This document shows, one piece after another, positions 26,601 through 33,240 of a stretch of DNA of 64,000 bases (positions within the stretch are counted from its first letter, which is position 1; every line of letters begins with the position of its first letter). The position numbers and the translations under genes are program-made. The DNA comes from Congeria kusceri (Eukaryota > Mollusca > Bivalvia > Myida > Dreissenidae): positions 18,547,656 to 18,611,655 of the forward strand of contig CM051029.1 in NCBI GenBank assembly GCA_027627225.1. The letters run 5' to 3'. A model generated the notes under the pieces. That model did not search any database and was not told where the DNA came from. It saw only the letters and a program-made list of their open reading frames with translations.

Positions 26601-29600
26601 GACAAATTATTGTTCTAATTTCAAAAGTATGTGCTTCTCTCAGAGAGCGAGACAAAAATGATTGTTTATTCGGTATTAAATGATTTTGCAATGTCTGTAC
26701 TTCATTCTTGGAGCAATGTAACCCTCAAATTAAGTGTGGTGTAGCCTTACTTGTTGTCGTCAGCAAATCGCAGAAGGGGTCCTTGAGATGGTTCGAGTTG
26801 TTATCCCAACAGTGGGAAAGCCAGTTCGGGGCAGTGTGGGAACGCTTGACGGAAGAAGCGTTCAGATCTAAAAATAGAACACACATTCTTTATATGGATT
26901 GCGTTTTTTTTCTCCGACATAACCCCCCCCCCCCCCTGTAGATTTCATAACGTCCGCAGTAGATTCTGGGTACGTATTTTAGCATTGTTTTGCAGAATTA
27001 ATACATTATGTGTAGAAAGAACGGAAAAGCATACGAATGTAATCGAAAATATTAAAGGGGAAGTAATCGTTATAAAAACGTTTGAACATAAATATCTTAA
27101 AGGCGTACATCTGATTAAAATTATATACGCTTAAATAAACTACACATTAATGTAGGGATATTGTGCACTTTAGTTAGATTGCTCAATGCCTTATGATTTT
27201 CAAAACAATAACCGGGGAAATGTGAAAATGTGATATTTTCAATGTAAAACTTATTTTAATGAAACGTACCGTCACAAAAGCCACATGTTTTCGCACAGGC
27301 GTCACGTGCAAACGAATCATATGGCGGCAAACAGAACTTCCGGTCCAGACGGTCACAGTTGACCACGAAGTCGGAGCATTCTGAAAATAGAACAACAACT
27401 CAAAGTAGTGAAGAGTTGTGGCCCTTAGTTCACAAAATGCGTTGAATTTTTGGAGAACCTACAGCTGTACGTCATAAATGAAACTACACAAACTATCTAG
27501 AGTTATTGCCCATACATCCTGTTTAATCACTTCGAGGGGCAATCAGTATGTTTCATGAATGCACAGTTTATGATACAATGGTGTCAACGATATGTTCGTC
27601 ATTATTTTGACTGTCTGTCGGTCGGTCGGTCGGTCGGTCGGTCGGTAGACCACTTTCGTTTCCGCTCTCTAAAGCCAACAGTTTTCATCCTATTTTCACC
27701 AAACTTCATGAAAATGTTTGTGGCCTTACTATATCGGCCAGGTTCGATAATCACCCAAATCGCCCCAGGAATGTTGGGGCAATGGCCTTTGAATTATCAA
27801 AAATTGACCTTTTTATCAGTTTCCGCTCCCTATTTACAAACGTTCTTATCCGATCATCACCAAACTTGATATTTTAAAGATCGCTTTTAACCTAGAGCGG
27901 GCTATAACTGTTTTACAAACCGCGTTGGTATTATGTAGACAAATGCTTTGGACATCAAACAAGCATTTTGAATGCTAGCATGCGGTGTTGTGTCATAACT
28001 TTGCAACTGACAATTATGCACCTCTGGTACTTATTTGAAGGAATATGCCCGAGGAACGTGGTTTTAAAATCAAGATTGTAAACATGAAAAGACGAGCAGC
28101 ATACTAATTTTGCAAGTTTTGTTGACCTTTGCACATACAATGTCATTATTTAAAACGAATGGTATTGGTTCTTCGAATACGAATATGAAACAATATGTGC
28201 CGATTTTTGTGCTAATTTAAGTGTTGCCATGAGGGATGAAGAACGTTTAACCAGCTTAAGCAGTGTCCATGTGATCTTTTTAAATAATTAATGTATTTTT
28301 CACGGACGGCCAGATGTCTACATGACCAAGTTTGGCAGAGCGTGTCGTGGCAGAACGGTCCACTTTTGGATGACCTTCAATACATGACAGAACGGTCACT
28401 TTCGATGGCGGCGCATGAAAACGGTTGCTATGGAGGATACAGATAAACAGCAGCGTGATTTCGAAGGTAAGCCTTGTAGAACAGCAGTATTTTGTTTATC
28501 AGTGGTGGTATTCCAGAAACATCTTAAGTAATATCTTATTCTTAACCTTACAATCAACATTTTATTTAACTTTCTTGCTTCCTTTGTATAGTTCATTGTG
28601 CTTAATTTTTATTTTTTATCACCAATAATACCTAGCATTAGCGTTTGTTCACATAAACATAAGAAGATTAAAAAAAATATATATATATAGCTAAAAAAAA
28701 AAAAAAACATTTTGCAATTTTTAACTTAAGTACAAATAGTTTAAGAAACACTTAAGATGCTTCTGAAATATGGACCCTGGGCAGGTACTCATAAAGATTC
28801 TTTGTCCAAAATTAAGAAAGATCTTACAATTGTATAATGTAAAGTTTTATTACGTGTATTTGATTTTCTGAAAAAAAATGCATTGGTTCAATATTTTCTC
28901 AAGTTGAAATATTATTCTAAATGTTCATTAAACGTGTTTTAAAAGCAAAATAATTTTGACTTATCTTCAGCTTAAGATGAACTTAAGAATGTTTATAAAT
29001 ATCGGCCCTGGTAGCGTTAAGGTATATTGTTTTTAGTTATGGAAGAGCTCAGCTAGGCTAAAACAAAATAATGATTTGTTTGTCAGGCAGCGCCGCAACG
29101 TTTTTATATGGCCCGCCCAAATTTGATTTAATGCCAAAATTTTATTTTATGAATTATTTTCGACGATCGCGCCCCTGTTTTAAAGGAGCAGTCCAGAAAT
29201 ATGTTAATAAAAATAAAACTTTGCATAAAGTGTTTCTAATAGGCATGTTACCGAACAAAATACACAAAAAAACTACGCATTGAAATATGTCAATTATTAA
29301 CATTTTGGTAACTTGCTATCGTCTATTTTCTGTATGCGATAACTGTTGATGACTCTGGAGTAAACAAGCATGTACATTATAGTTTATTCCGTTCGTACCA
29401 AGTGCTGTTGACAATGCCTTTCGTAAATGAGTAAAATATTTCGGACGAATAAACGCCATGAACGTTCATGAGAACTATTACTAAAATTACGATGTACATG
29501 TCTTGAATTAGATCCCATGGACAGCGGCTTAAAATTAAACGAATCCGCATTTTAACATCGCGGAAGAAGAGTAACCCGGTGGAGATATCGGTATTTCCAG

Positions 29601-30343
29601 TAACTTTCTTCTTGTCTGATTTAATTATATCAATCGGATGTACACATATTGTGAAATACTGTGCAAATTTTGAAAAAAAAGTCATATTCGATTGGGAACC
29701 TTTATAAATATCGTCCATTTGTTGATTTAAACTTTTGTTTCGTAGATGCTTTTGCTTGTATAATAGCATTCCATATTTTTTTGAAGAAAATCTGTGTCAA
29801 TATAAGTCCTATGGAAACGAACAAAAATGCCAGCTGCATTGACAAGTGTTGATTTTCCTTTCCAAAAATTATTGCTGATTTATTGCAAAATTAATTCCTA
29901 TTGTTGACAGTTATAAAAATATAAATTACGAAAAGTTAAATTCTATAAATAAAAGTACTTTAATGCTGATGGTATATCAATTTAATTCTTTAGTTATGTT
30001 AATTATGAGCATGGCCGTTTGTGATTAATAAATTTATATTTAGAATTTACAAAAAGGGATGCTTTTGTTGTTATTAAAACTTAAAGTTGTCTTTAATCTG
30101 TACTTATTTACTTGTGTTAATAAGCCATTACATAGTGCCAATAGGAAATAGTAGGAGAACAACAAAATACTTCACTAAAAAAAAATTCGCCCTCCCTCCG
30201 GATTTTCTGGGAAAAGTGCCTGAGAACAATTCGTTATTTATTTAGTCGAAAAATGGAAATTTATCAACTAATCTAAATTCGTACTTACCCGCATTTACCC
30301 GTGCTGCCACCGCTATCACGCATAGTGCCAACGATGTCAACAT
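3098..30343 (-). CDS. Secreted ShKT-PAN-mucin-VWC-ShKT protein, 14 exons, 3' end open
   Basis: Whole gene model. Exons (high to low): 30289-30343, 27270-27380, 26751-26867, 24781-24870, 19333-19356, 18626-18643, 17422-17445, 16663-16870, 14750-14850, 14207-14527, 8495-8587, 7971-8085, 5653-5768, 3098-3208. All junctions are GT-AG and every split codon closes in frame, giving 501 complete codons. Domains: signal peptide 1-18; ShKT 20-54; spacer with two Cys 57-94; Thr-rich linker about 92-146; PAN/Apple-like 148-248; Thr/Ala/Gln/Pro mucin linker 251-356; VWC-like about 388-453; ShKT 467-501. Many N-x-S/T sequons suggest N-glycosylation, and the linkers should carry O-glycans. No transmembrane segment is seen, so I infer a secreted matrix or mucus protein. 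Exons are clearly more GC-rich than introns. The last visible exon ends at a phase-1 donor, so more exons may lie left of the window; further microexons may have been missed. Confidence 0.85.
3240..3480. repeat. AT-rich microsatellites (att/act/gatgag tracts)
   Basis: Runs of aat, att, gat/gag and act triplets in the intron between exons 13 and 14. Short ORFs over them are low-complexity shadows. Bases 3480-3700 hold nothing recognisable apart from a near-direct repeat of about 48 bp (3565-3650). Confidence 0.7.
3743..3953. repeat. 34-bp minisatellite, about 6 copies
   Basis: Unit ggttcccccctctaccctcc plus tgggttgctttttt, strongly pyrimidine-biased on the plus strand. Intronic. It encodes repetitive shadows in three frames. 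Confidence 0.85.
4150..4412. mobile_element. Dreissena-type palindromic MITE, full-length
   Basis: Two internal palindromes with arms gattagcctgtgc / gcacaggctaatc joined by a spacer, and outer inverted ends (gcttaatgcatgtgcgtaaa and its complement). About 260 bp. Pieces of the same family occur at 16491-16600, 38873-39052, 39425-39575, 47417-47605, 47980-48125, 57735-57965, 61134-61390 and 62625-62705. No coding capacity; a non-autonomous DNA element. Confidence 0.8.
4469..4818. mobile_element. TIR element, about 350 bp
   Basis: Left end cctggcccctagttcacaaa, right end tttgtgaacactgggcctgg: imperfect terminal inverted repeats of about 19 bp. The interior is AT-rich without an ORF. Probably a MITE. 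Confidence 0.6.
4853..5278. repeat. Inverted pair of minisatellites (ctaagtcctaatta)
   Basis: Left half: four 57-bp direct repeats (ggaggtaagt at 4924, 4981, 5038, 5095). Right half, 5140-5275: repeats of the complement (cctaattaggacttagtatc). The whole reads as a foldback with repeat-built arms. The short plus ORF is a repeat shadow. Confidence 0.75.
5282..5665. repeat. 33-36-bp array carrying the exon-13 donor junction, about 11 copies
   Basis: Degenerate unit gtacgtactgttagtgacgt plus aaacgacgtttgc. On the minus strand each unit reads GTCACTAACA then GTACGT, that is, the last exonic nt of exon 13 plus its donor. The copy at 5647-5662 is the functional junction; the others lie in the downstream intron. 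Most copies also contain TGACGT. Confidence 0.85.
5653..5768 (-). CDS. Gene 1 exon 13: VWC-like domain, second part
   Basis: 116 nt, phase 2 in and phase 1 out. It reads [20 protein letters not shown] then CASLQCDN and a Thr/Asn-rich tail with sequons. The pattern CP...GC....DCC..LQC is the VWC C-terminal half. Acceptor ends TGTTTCAG, donor GTACGT. The donor junction with the last roughly 11 exonic nt is repeated in the intron (5282-5652). Confidence 0.85.
5940..6735. repeat. Bivalve dispersed repeat with 36-bp sub-array
   Basis: Units resembling 'cagttttcatccgatcttca ... ccaaacttgatg' recur in tandem; 6140-6281 holds four 36-bp copies of atcgccctaggtattgtgga. Related copies lie at 7411-7540, 16330-16500 and 27590-27910. 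I recall this type of sequence as common in bivalve genomes. Intronic; ORFs over it are shadows. Confidence 0.65.
6738..7412. mobile_element. Composite foldback element with terminal hairpin and CRE-like sites, copy 1
   Basis: Begins with a hairpin built from ggttattgcggtaataacca and its inverse, followed by cgattctaacacgat and about 470 bp of unique interior, and ends near gccgtgttagaat. It contains two TGACGTCA-like sites (7027, 7089) and CACGTG. An inverted copy is at 21576-22205. It splits the bivalve tandem repeat whose unit resumes at 7411. Confidence 0.65.
7715..7955. repeat. 52-bp minisatellite near exon 12 donor, about 5 copies
   Basis: Period from accagtc at 7758, 7810, 7860, 7912. 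It begins about 15-20 nt inside the intron after exon 12. Unlike the neighbouring arrays it does not include exon sequence. Confidence 0.75.
7971..8085 (-). CDS. Gene 1 exon 12: VWC-like domain, first part
   Basis: 115 nt, phase 1 in and phase 2 out. It reads [20 protein letters not shown] then [17 protein letters not shown]. This is the first half of a von Willebrand factor C-like fold (C, aromatic-rich strand, G-x-x-W-x-D-x-C-x-x-x-C-x-C). Donor GTAAGT, acceptor ends TTTTCAG. About 30 nt at its 5' edge plus the acceptor are repeated in 8086-8430. Confidence 0.85.
8086..8430. repeat. 43-nt array carrying the exon-12 acceptor junction, about 7 extra copies
   Basis: On the minus strand each copy reads ATTATTTTCAG then ACATGTGTTTCTTCATGAAC and a further roughly 10 nt matching the start of exon 12. 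Copies decay away from the exon (8117, 8190, 8233, 8277, 8320, 8372, 8413). It lies wholly in intron 11. Confidence 0.85.
8495..8587 (-). CDS. Gene 1 exon 11: spacer before VWC domain
   Basis: 93 nt, phase 1-1. It reads [20 protein letters not shown] then [10 protein letters not shown]. No Cys. Acceptor ends GTTGCAG, donor GTAAAT. It joins the mucin exon (split codon Val) to the VWC exon (split codon Asp). No family recognised. Confidence 0.8.
8600..8660. repeat. (aat)n microsatellite
   Basis: About 13 aat triplets just upstream of exon 11 in gene orientation. The poly-Tyr minus ORF is a shadow. Confidence 0.85.
8662..9225. mobile_element. Possible TIR element (aatattgggaca ends)
   Basis: Left end cttaatattgggacac; further copies of the motif near 9120-9180; right end gcgtcccaatacttgggg in inverted orientation. 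AT-rich interior without ORF. Confidence 0.45.
9231..9425. repeat. About 27-bp degenerate minisatellite, 7 copies
   Basis: Unit gaaacgaaataaatcgcatg plus tttaggg, degenerate. Intronic. Confidence 0.65.
9598..10073. mobile_element. Composite element: inverted ends around a tRNA-like module
   Basis: Ends gggacctgttcacagatt and aatctgtgaacaagtccc are inverted repeats, with the tRNA-like block (9863-9933) inside. I recall this arrangement as common in bivalve genomes. TSD not resolved. Confidence 0.6.
9863..9933 (+). tRNA. tRNA-like (SINE-type) module, probably not a functional tRNA
   Basis: Has an A-box-like agtggttaagg (9874) and a perfect B box ggttcgaaccc (9913-9923) followed by a T run (from 9937) suited to Pol III termination. 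The anticodon stem pairs poorly, so this is better read as a tRNA-derived repeat than as a gene. Confidence 0.5.
10718..10917. repeat. 40-bp minisatellite, 5 copies
   Basis: Unit gggcgtagttaaggccggca plus acataatagtagtctgtgct; starts at about 10719, 10759, 10799, 10839, 10879. Nearly identical copies. The preceding 10080-10715 is AT-rich intron with nothing recognised. Confidence 0.9.
11028..12699 (+). mobile_element. Decayed PIF/Harbinger DNA transposon
   Basis: Terminal inverted repeats gacctgccgtccacta and tagtggatggcaggtt, flanked on both sides by TAA, the 3-bp TWA target duplication expected of PIF/Harbinger. Both subterminal regions (11040-11390, 12120-12690) are GC-richer and packed with ttcgg/ccgaa motifs. 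The interior encodes a broken transposase (11390-11960). Inserted in intron 10 of gene 1. Confidence 0.78.
11390..11960 (+). pseudogene. Harbinger transposase remnant
   Basis: Plus-strand fragments in shifting frames: [10 protein letters not shown], then a stop, then RLTPCIPKK, then [16 protein letters not shown]...YASLVYDF, then [15 protein letters not shown], stop, [18 protein letters not shown]. The order and spacing match the N-terminal half of PIF/Harbinger transposases. Several stops and at least one frameshift (about 11760) show it is dead; the catalytic DDE half is not recognisable. Confidence 0.7.
13220..13395 (-). mobile_element. tRNA-derived SINE
   Basis: The minus strand starts with a tRNA-like head (13321-13393) with A box TAGCTCAGTTGG and B box GAGTTCGAACTCC, then a body containing ATTGGTCATGAAATTATTTC. 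Acceptor and anticodon stems mismatch, so this is a retroposon head, not a functional tRNA. Intronic. Confidence 0.6.
14207..14527 (-). CDS. Gene 1 exon 10: mucin-like Thr/Ala/Gln/Pro repeat exon
   Basis: 321 nt, phase 1-1, 106 codons. Repeats TTQAPTAAA (9 residues) and TTQAPTAA (8 residues) run in the order 9-8-9-9-8-9-9-11, a higher-order 26-residue (78-bp) unit, then a unique tail ending in PPDSTTPS. Acceptor ends TTCACAG, donor GTAGGT. It is a likely heavily O-glycosylated spacer between the PAN and VWC domains. Plus-strand GAWVVAA readings are shadows. Confidence 0.85.
14750..14850 (-). CDS. Gene 1 exon 9: PAN/Apple-like domain, second part
   Basis: 101 nt, phase 2 in and phase 1 out. 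It begins [14 protein letters not shown] and ends [10 protein letters not shown]. The joined reading EVEK-CYLYYYT followed by KRC matches the back half of a PAN domain. Acceptor ends TATTGCAG, donor GTATGT. The first 39 or so nt of this exon together with the acceptor are repeated in the 60-bp array immediately upstream (about 14821-15885). Confidence 0.85.
14821..15885. repeat. 60-bp array carrying the exon-9 acceptor junction, 18 copies
   Basis: 18 copies of 60 bp. On the minus strand each reads CTCTCCGATTGCAG then GTGCTACCTGTATTACTACA and a further roughly 19 nt like the start of exon 9. The lowest copy (14821-14850) is the functional exon start. Copy 2 has a 4-bp insertion (ctgg at about 14888-14895). 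Long ORFs exist in three frames of both strands because the unit is a multiple of three; they are array artefacts unless a distal acceptor is used. Confidence 0.92.
16330..16612. repeat. Fragments of bivalve dispersed repeat and palindromic MITE
   Basis: 16330-16490 matches the 'gttttcatccgatattcacc' family; 16491-16612 is half a Dreissena-type palindromic MITE. Bases 15890-16330 hold nothing I recognise. Confidence 0.6.
16663..16870 (-). CDS. Gene 1 exon 8: PAN/Apple-like domain, first part
   Basis: 208 nt, phase 1 in and phase 2 out. It encodes [19 protein letters not shown] and later [19 protein letters not shown] followed by AFTYN, the PAN/Apple signature of a Cys-rich helix followed by C-x-A-F-x-Y. 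Several sequons (NNT, NIT, NES) suggest glycosylation. Acceptor ends TATACAG, donor GTAAGT. Exon 9 completes the domain. PAN domains bind carbohydrate or protein partners; the ligand cannot be told here. Confidence 0.85.
17422..17445 (-). CDS. Gene 1 exon 7: 24-nt linker microexon
   Basis: 24 nt, phase 1-1, reading LPPTTTA. Acceptor ends TTCTTTCCAG, donor GTACGT. The split codon with exon 8 gives Arg immediately before the PAN domain. Confidence 0.68.
17600..17965. repeat. About 35-bp degenerate minisatellite, about 10 copies
   Basis: Unit gaaaatggagtcactgattt plus gctattttgcactgt. Located upstream (gene sense) of exon 7 without including the junction. 17965-18620 is AT-rich with nothing else recognised. 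Confidence 0.75.
18626..18643 (-). CDS. Gene 1 exon 6: 18-nt linker microexon
   Basis: 18 nt, phase 1-1, reading ATTTT between split codons. Acceptor ends TTATTTCAG, donor GTAAGT. This is the smallest exon in the model. Being a multiple of three with equal phases, it could be skipped without a frameshift. Confidence 0.68.
19005..19255. repeat. GC-rich dispersed repeat (cggtcacaa / gaccgcagatc family)
   Basis: Contains catcggtcacaactaactgc and accgcagatcgaccgcac; related to 50268-51225 and 51590-51670. Rich in gtgcg/cgcac. Opposing ORFs here are shadows. 19360-20300 otherwise shows nothing recognisable. Confidence 0.55.
19333..19356 (-). CDS. Gene 1 exon 5: 24-nt linker microexon
   Basis: 24 nt, phase 1-1, reading PTTTTT with split codons at both ends. 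Acceptor ends TTTCCCCAG, donor GTGCGT. It joins in frame to exon 4 (giving Val) and exon 6 (giving Glu). It is too short to find by ORF length; support is phase, splice sites and composition. Confidence 0.7.
20340..21350. repeat. About 18-bp array of TGACGTAA-like units with higher-order repeat
   Basis: Degenerate unit gattcagacgtgacgtaa over 1 kb in intron 4. A block beginning tttcaaacgtagcataatgt (20489) recurs at 20817, giving a higher-order repeat of about 328 bp. ORFs rich in RFRRDV (plus) and SRLNLT (minus) are repeat shadows. Confidence 0.88.
21576..22205. mobile_element. Composite foldback element with terminal hairpin, copy 2 (inverted)
   Basis: Inverse of 6738-7412: starts ttctaacatggcacg, carries tgacgtca sites at 21902-21965, and ends with the hairpin made of ttggttattgcggtttgtcg and its inverse followed by gtcaattatttctta. 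Confidence 0.65.
22498..22506 (+). promoter_or_regulatory. Candidate TATA box
   Basis: TATAAATAG in a locally GC-richer stretch (cgctataaatagctcgcc), followed about 60 bp later by CCAG|GTCAGT, a possible donor. No coding exon follows that I can recognise, so it may be chance or a repeat-borne promoter. Confidence 0.25.
23138..23948. mobile_element. TIR element, about 810 bp, with nested inverted repeats
   Basis: Ends ggttagcgagtatttgtcgg and ccgacaaatactcgctcacc are near-perfect inverted repeats. Inside, gacagtagtattatccggac pairs with 23725-23745, and gtgcgcatgcgc pairs with gcgcatgcgcac. No transposase seen. Confidence 0.65.
24076..24316. mobile_element. TIR element, about 235 bp
   Basis: Left end gttaaggcccaaataaaaaa...cgtttctggtgtcc, right end ggagaccagaaacggaactt...tggcctaac: inverted repeats of about 40 bp. 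MITE-like. Confidence 0.65.
24340..24675. mobile_element. Foldback element with 'gttgtttattagc' hairpin
   Basis: Starts cacgcgcagggtcctctatagacaaagaac, contains catgttagaatcgaaataat, and ends in a long hairpin made of nested copies of gttgtttattagccgataaa. Family members: 32915-33240, 33805-34075, 41520-41830, 42403-42660, 58150-58475. Confidence 0.6.
24781..24870 (-). CDS. Gene 1 exon 4: Thr-rich linker
   Basis: 90 nt, phase 1-1. It encodes repeats of EPPTTTTT after TSTTTEAP. Acceptor ends CCATAG, donor GTGCGT. It is low-complexity and Thr/Pro-rich, a likely O-glycosylated spacer between the ShKT/Cys region and the PAN domain. Confidence 0.8.
25181..25257. ncRNA. Pre-miRNA-like hairpin in intron 3
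   Basis: 77-nt hairpin: arm cccttgaaagccagacgggg...ctatcagc pairs with gttgatg...actccttctggctttcaggg, about 30 bp with one bulge, two mismatches and some G-U pairs, loop about 14 nt. The sequence matches no miRNA I know. It could equally be a small palindromic repeat. Confidence 0.35.
25640..25955. repeat. Dispersed repeat, copy 1
   Basis: Similar in inverted orientation to 54225-54490 (shared stretches such as acgggtgactacaat, gatatcgacaaaagtacatg-like and gaacgaactatttgata-like motifs). No ORF. 25970-26750 adds only ttta/att microsatellites. Confidence 0.55.
26751..26867 (-). CDS. Gene 1 exon 3: Cys-containing spacer
   Basis: 117 nt, phase 1-1, 38 codons. It contains [18 protein letters not shown] and ends in LLTTT, starting the Thr-rich linker. 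The two cysteines could form one disulfide. No known domain is recognised. Acceptor ends TTTTTAG, donor GTAAGG. A plus-strand ORF over the same bases is a shadow. Confidence 0.8.
27270..27380 (-). CDS. Gene 1 exon 2: first ShKT domain
   Basis: 111 nt, phase 1-1. It encodes exactly one ShKT module with six cysteines spaced C-x6-C-x7-C-x11-C-x3-C-x2-C and the family ending CAKTCGFC. Acceptor is TTTTCAG and donor GTACGT. The exon has the same length and Cys spacing as the second ShKT exon at 3098-3208, consistent with exon duplication. ShKT is a small disulfide-rich fold found in many extracellular animal proteins; here it is one module of a larger protein and there is no reason to read it as a toxin. 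Confidence 0.9.
27590..27910. repeat. Bivalve dispersed repeat copy in intron 1
   Basis: gtcggtcggt microsatellite followed by tttcatcctattttcaccaa and related units as in 5940-6735. The plus ORF is a shadow. Confidence 0.6.
28480..29015. mobile_element. One or two nested TIR elements ('ggccctgg' ends)
   Basis: ccagaaacatcttaag (28512) pairs with cttaagatgcttctg (28751); ccctgggcaggtactcataa (28774) pairs with ttataaatatcggccctgg (28993). AT-rich, no ORF. Confidence 0.5.
29180..29540. mobile_element. About 350-bp TIR element, copy 1
   Basis: Left tttaaaggagcagtccag, right tggacagcggcttaaaat. Shares order and sequence with 55110-55455. ORFs inside are shadows. 29540-30280 shows no further gene. 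Confidence 0.6.
30289..30343 (-). CDS. Gene 1 exon 1: start codon and signal peptide
   Basis: ATG at 30343-30341 opens [18 protein letters not shown] (18 residues), a typical signal peptide with a hydrophobic core and an A-x-A-like end just before the mature protein. It ends at donor GTAAGT in phase 1. The split codon becomes Glu with exon 2, placing the first ShKT cysteine directly after the predicted cleavage site. This is the only good start upstream of the first domain. Confidence 0.85.
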
Positions 30344-30565
30344 TCTGTTTGATAGATTTCTTCACGCGTAATCAACAAAAATTAATATCCTTATCTATTG
30401 TTCTTCGAAGAATCAAGCAACAGAATTAATAATTTTGTCGCAAATATTAACTTCAAAACCGTCTGCTGACGTGTACACGTATCAAAAGTTGTGCTAAACT
30501 TGCCAGACGACACCTTTGGCCCTGCAGACGACACTGAGAGATCTGCTGATACTTATGTGGCAAAA

Positions 30566-30578
30566 GGGATATAAATTG
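30566..30578 (-). promoter_or_regulatory. Weak candidate TATA element of gene 1
   Basis: Minus strand ATTTATATCC about 230 bp upstream of the exon-1 ATG. It fits a TATA-driven start with a 5' UTR of about 200 nt, but AT-rich matches are common here. Confidence 0.22.
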
Positions 30579-31089
30579 ACCCAAAGTTAAGTAAGCGCCC
30601 CCTGTACTAATTTCAAAACGAGGCTCCAGTCAGTGATAAGTCACGTTGACAGCGATGCTATCAAGACTTTTGTGATTTTCGGCTTAAAAGTCGAGAGATA
30701 TTATTTCTTAAATACTAGTAGGCACCAAATTAGCGACGGCCTTTTCGATAAGAGGTACGATTACTCAACAATTGTCACAATGTCTCAAGACAGTTAAATA
30801 CATTCTTATTCTGCCCCTGTAGAAGTTAGAACATTAGGTGTATCCCAAGCTACAGTAAAGCAATACAACCAAAACCAAAACTGTAAATGTCTTATATACT
30901 ATCGCGTTTCTGTCAGTCGTATTTATCAAGTGACGTGCGTAAGTAAAGAAACGTTACTAAGTGCATGTTTTGTTTACTTTTGTTCAAAAACGTGTGTAAA
31001 AATTTGCGTAAACTGTTTATTTGGCATTCTTATCTTTTCTAACATAAAGGTTCTTGCGGTTCTTTCGGGTTAAATGTACAGGCTGAACC

Positions 31090-32515
31090 CATTGTTGTGA
31101 AATATATCTAAAAGGCGGCCTTGTTCCCAGTCCTTTTAGGTTACCAGAACTTTTAGACTTCCTGTTCTGTTAGATTCCGTGTGCTGTTTCGACGTTAGTT
31201 TCCACGGTTCGTTTGCATTACATGTGCTTTTAGGTTTCCCGTTCCTTTAGGTTCCCAGATCTTTTAGGTTTCCCGCGCCTTTAGGTTCCCAGATACTTTA
31301 GTTTCCCGTTCCTTTAGGTTCCCAATATTTTAGGTTTCCCGTTCCGTTGGTTCCCAGATCTTTTAGGTTTCCCGTTCCTTTAGGTTCTCAGATCTTTTAG
31401 GTTTCCCGTTCCTTTAGGTTCCCAGATCTGTTAGGTTCTCAGATCTTTTAGCATTCCCGTTCCTTTAGGTTTCCAGATCTTTAAGTTTTCCCGTTCCTTT
31501 AGATTCCCAGATTTTTTAGGTTTCCTTTGCCTTTAAGTTCCCAATATTTTAGATTTCCTGTCATTTTGGTTTCCCGTGCGTTGAGGTTCCAGATCTTTTA
31601 AATTTCCCGCGCCTTTAGGTTCCATTATATTTAAGGTTTATCGTACCTTTAGGTTCCCAGATCTTTTAAGCTCCCGTGCGTTGAGTTTCTCAGATCTTTT
31701 AGGTTTCCCGCGCCTTTAGGTTCCCAGATATTTAAGGTTCCCCGTGCCTTTAGGTTCCCAGATATTTAAGGTTCCCCGTGCCTTTAGGTTCCCAGATATT
31801 TAAGGTTTCCCGTGCATTTAGGTTCCCATATGTGTTAGGTTTCCCGTGCCTTTAGGTTCCCAGATATTTAAGGTTTCCCGTGCATTTAGGTTCCCAGATA
31901 TTTAAGGTTTCCCGTGCCTTTAGGTTCCCAGATATTTAAGGTTCCCCGTGCCTTTAGGTTCCCAGATATTTAAGGTTTCCCGTGCCTTTAGGTTCCCAGA
32001 TATTTAAGGTTCCCCGTGCCTTTAGGTTCCCAGATATTTAAGGTTCCCCGTGCCTTTAGGTTCCCAGATATTTAAGGTTCCCCGTGCCTTTAGGTTCCCA
32101 GATATTAAAGGTTTCCCGTGCATTTAGGTTCCCATATGTGTTAGGTTTCCCGTGCCTTTAGGTTCCCAGATATTTAAGGTTTCCCGTGCATTTAGGTTCC
32201 CAGATATTTAAGGTTTCCCGTGCCTTTAGGTTCCCAGATATTTAAGGTTCCCCGTGCCTTTAGGTTCCCAGATATTTAAGGTTCCCCGTGCCTTTAGGTT
32301 CCCAGATATTTAAGGTTCCCCGTGCCTTTAGGTTCCCAGATATTTAAGGTTTCCCGTGCATTTAGGTTCCCATATGTGTTAGGTTTCCTGTGCCTTTAGG
32401 TTCCCATATGTGTTAGGTTTCCTGTGCCTTTAGGTTCCCATATGTGTTAGGTTTCCTGTGCCTTTAGGCTCCCTGATCTTTTAGATATCCCGTTCCTTTT
32501 GGTTCCCAGATCAAA
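31090..32515. repeat. About 33-bp gttccc minisatellite, copy A, about 43 units
   Basis: Units like ttaggttcccagatatttaa plus ggtttcccgtgcc; degenerate at the left, nearly uniform on the right, with a higher-order pattern marked by catatgtgttagg units. The copy B array (40467-41113) is less than half this length. Confidence 0.92.
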
Positions 32516-32914
32516 AATTATCATGACCCTCGGTTGATTTGCTCTATTTATGAAGTTTTATTTAAAGATTGCTCTCAAAATGCTGATCCGATTGTATTTC
32601 ATCTTACAAGATTATTGGTCGGTTCCAAACCATATACTATAGTGCTTACTCTTACTGAGTAATACCTTTCAATTGAAAATGCCAGAAAACATAAGAGAAA
32701 CTTTTGACGAAAGAAAATGCAGTTATTTTATCCCGAAACAATGTTTGTCTTACTTTAGGCGAAATTTATTCATCATTTTCAAATTTCTGTGCAATGCAAA
32801 TATTTGATATATAATGATGATTTTCGAGATATATGCATGTGTGCCAATAAACTTAACTGATATGCATGTCGTGCGATTTAAATCAAATTTTAACAGGATA
32901 CTCACTCATTGTTC

Positions 32915-33240
32915 TATAAACACAGGACATAATTATCGTTGTTAAACTACCCAATAAACAACGCAAAAAATTGTCCCGATTCTGAGCGCAGCATAGCATA
33001 GTAAAATGTAGTTCTCATTACAGTTGCACAAATATTTGTCAGAACATGTTAGAATCGAAATAATGTTCGCATTATCGTTGTTTATCGGCCAGTAAACAAC
33101 TCTTTGTCGTTCTGATGCGTGGCTATTAAACAACTCGGGCTAACGCCCTCGTGGTTTAATTCCTACGCATCTGAACTCCAAAATCGCTGTTTATTGGTCG
33201 ATAAACAACGATATATCGAAAATTATTTCTTAATTTTCAA
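32915..33240. mobile_element. Foldback hairpin element in copy A (paralogue 41520-41830)
   Basis: catgttagaatcgaaataat followed by a hairpin of cgttgtttatcggccagtaa and its inverse. Short ORFs on both strands fall in the hairpin and are shadows; they are conserved between copies A and B only because the whole block is duplicated. Confidence 0.6.
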
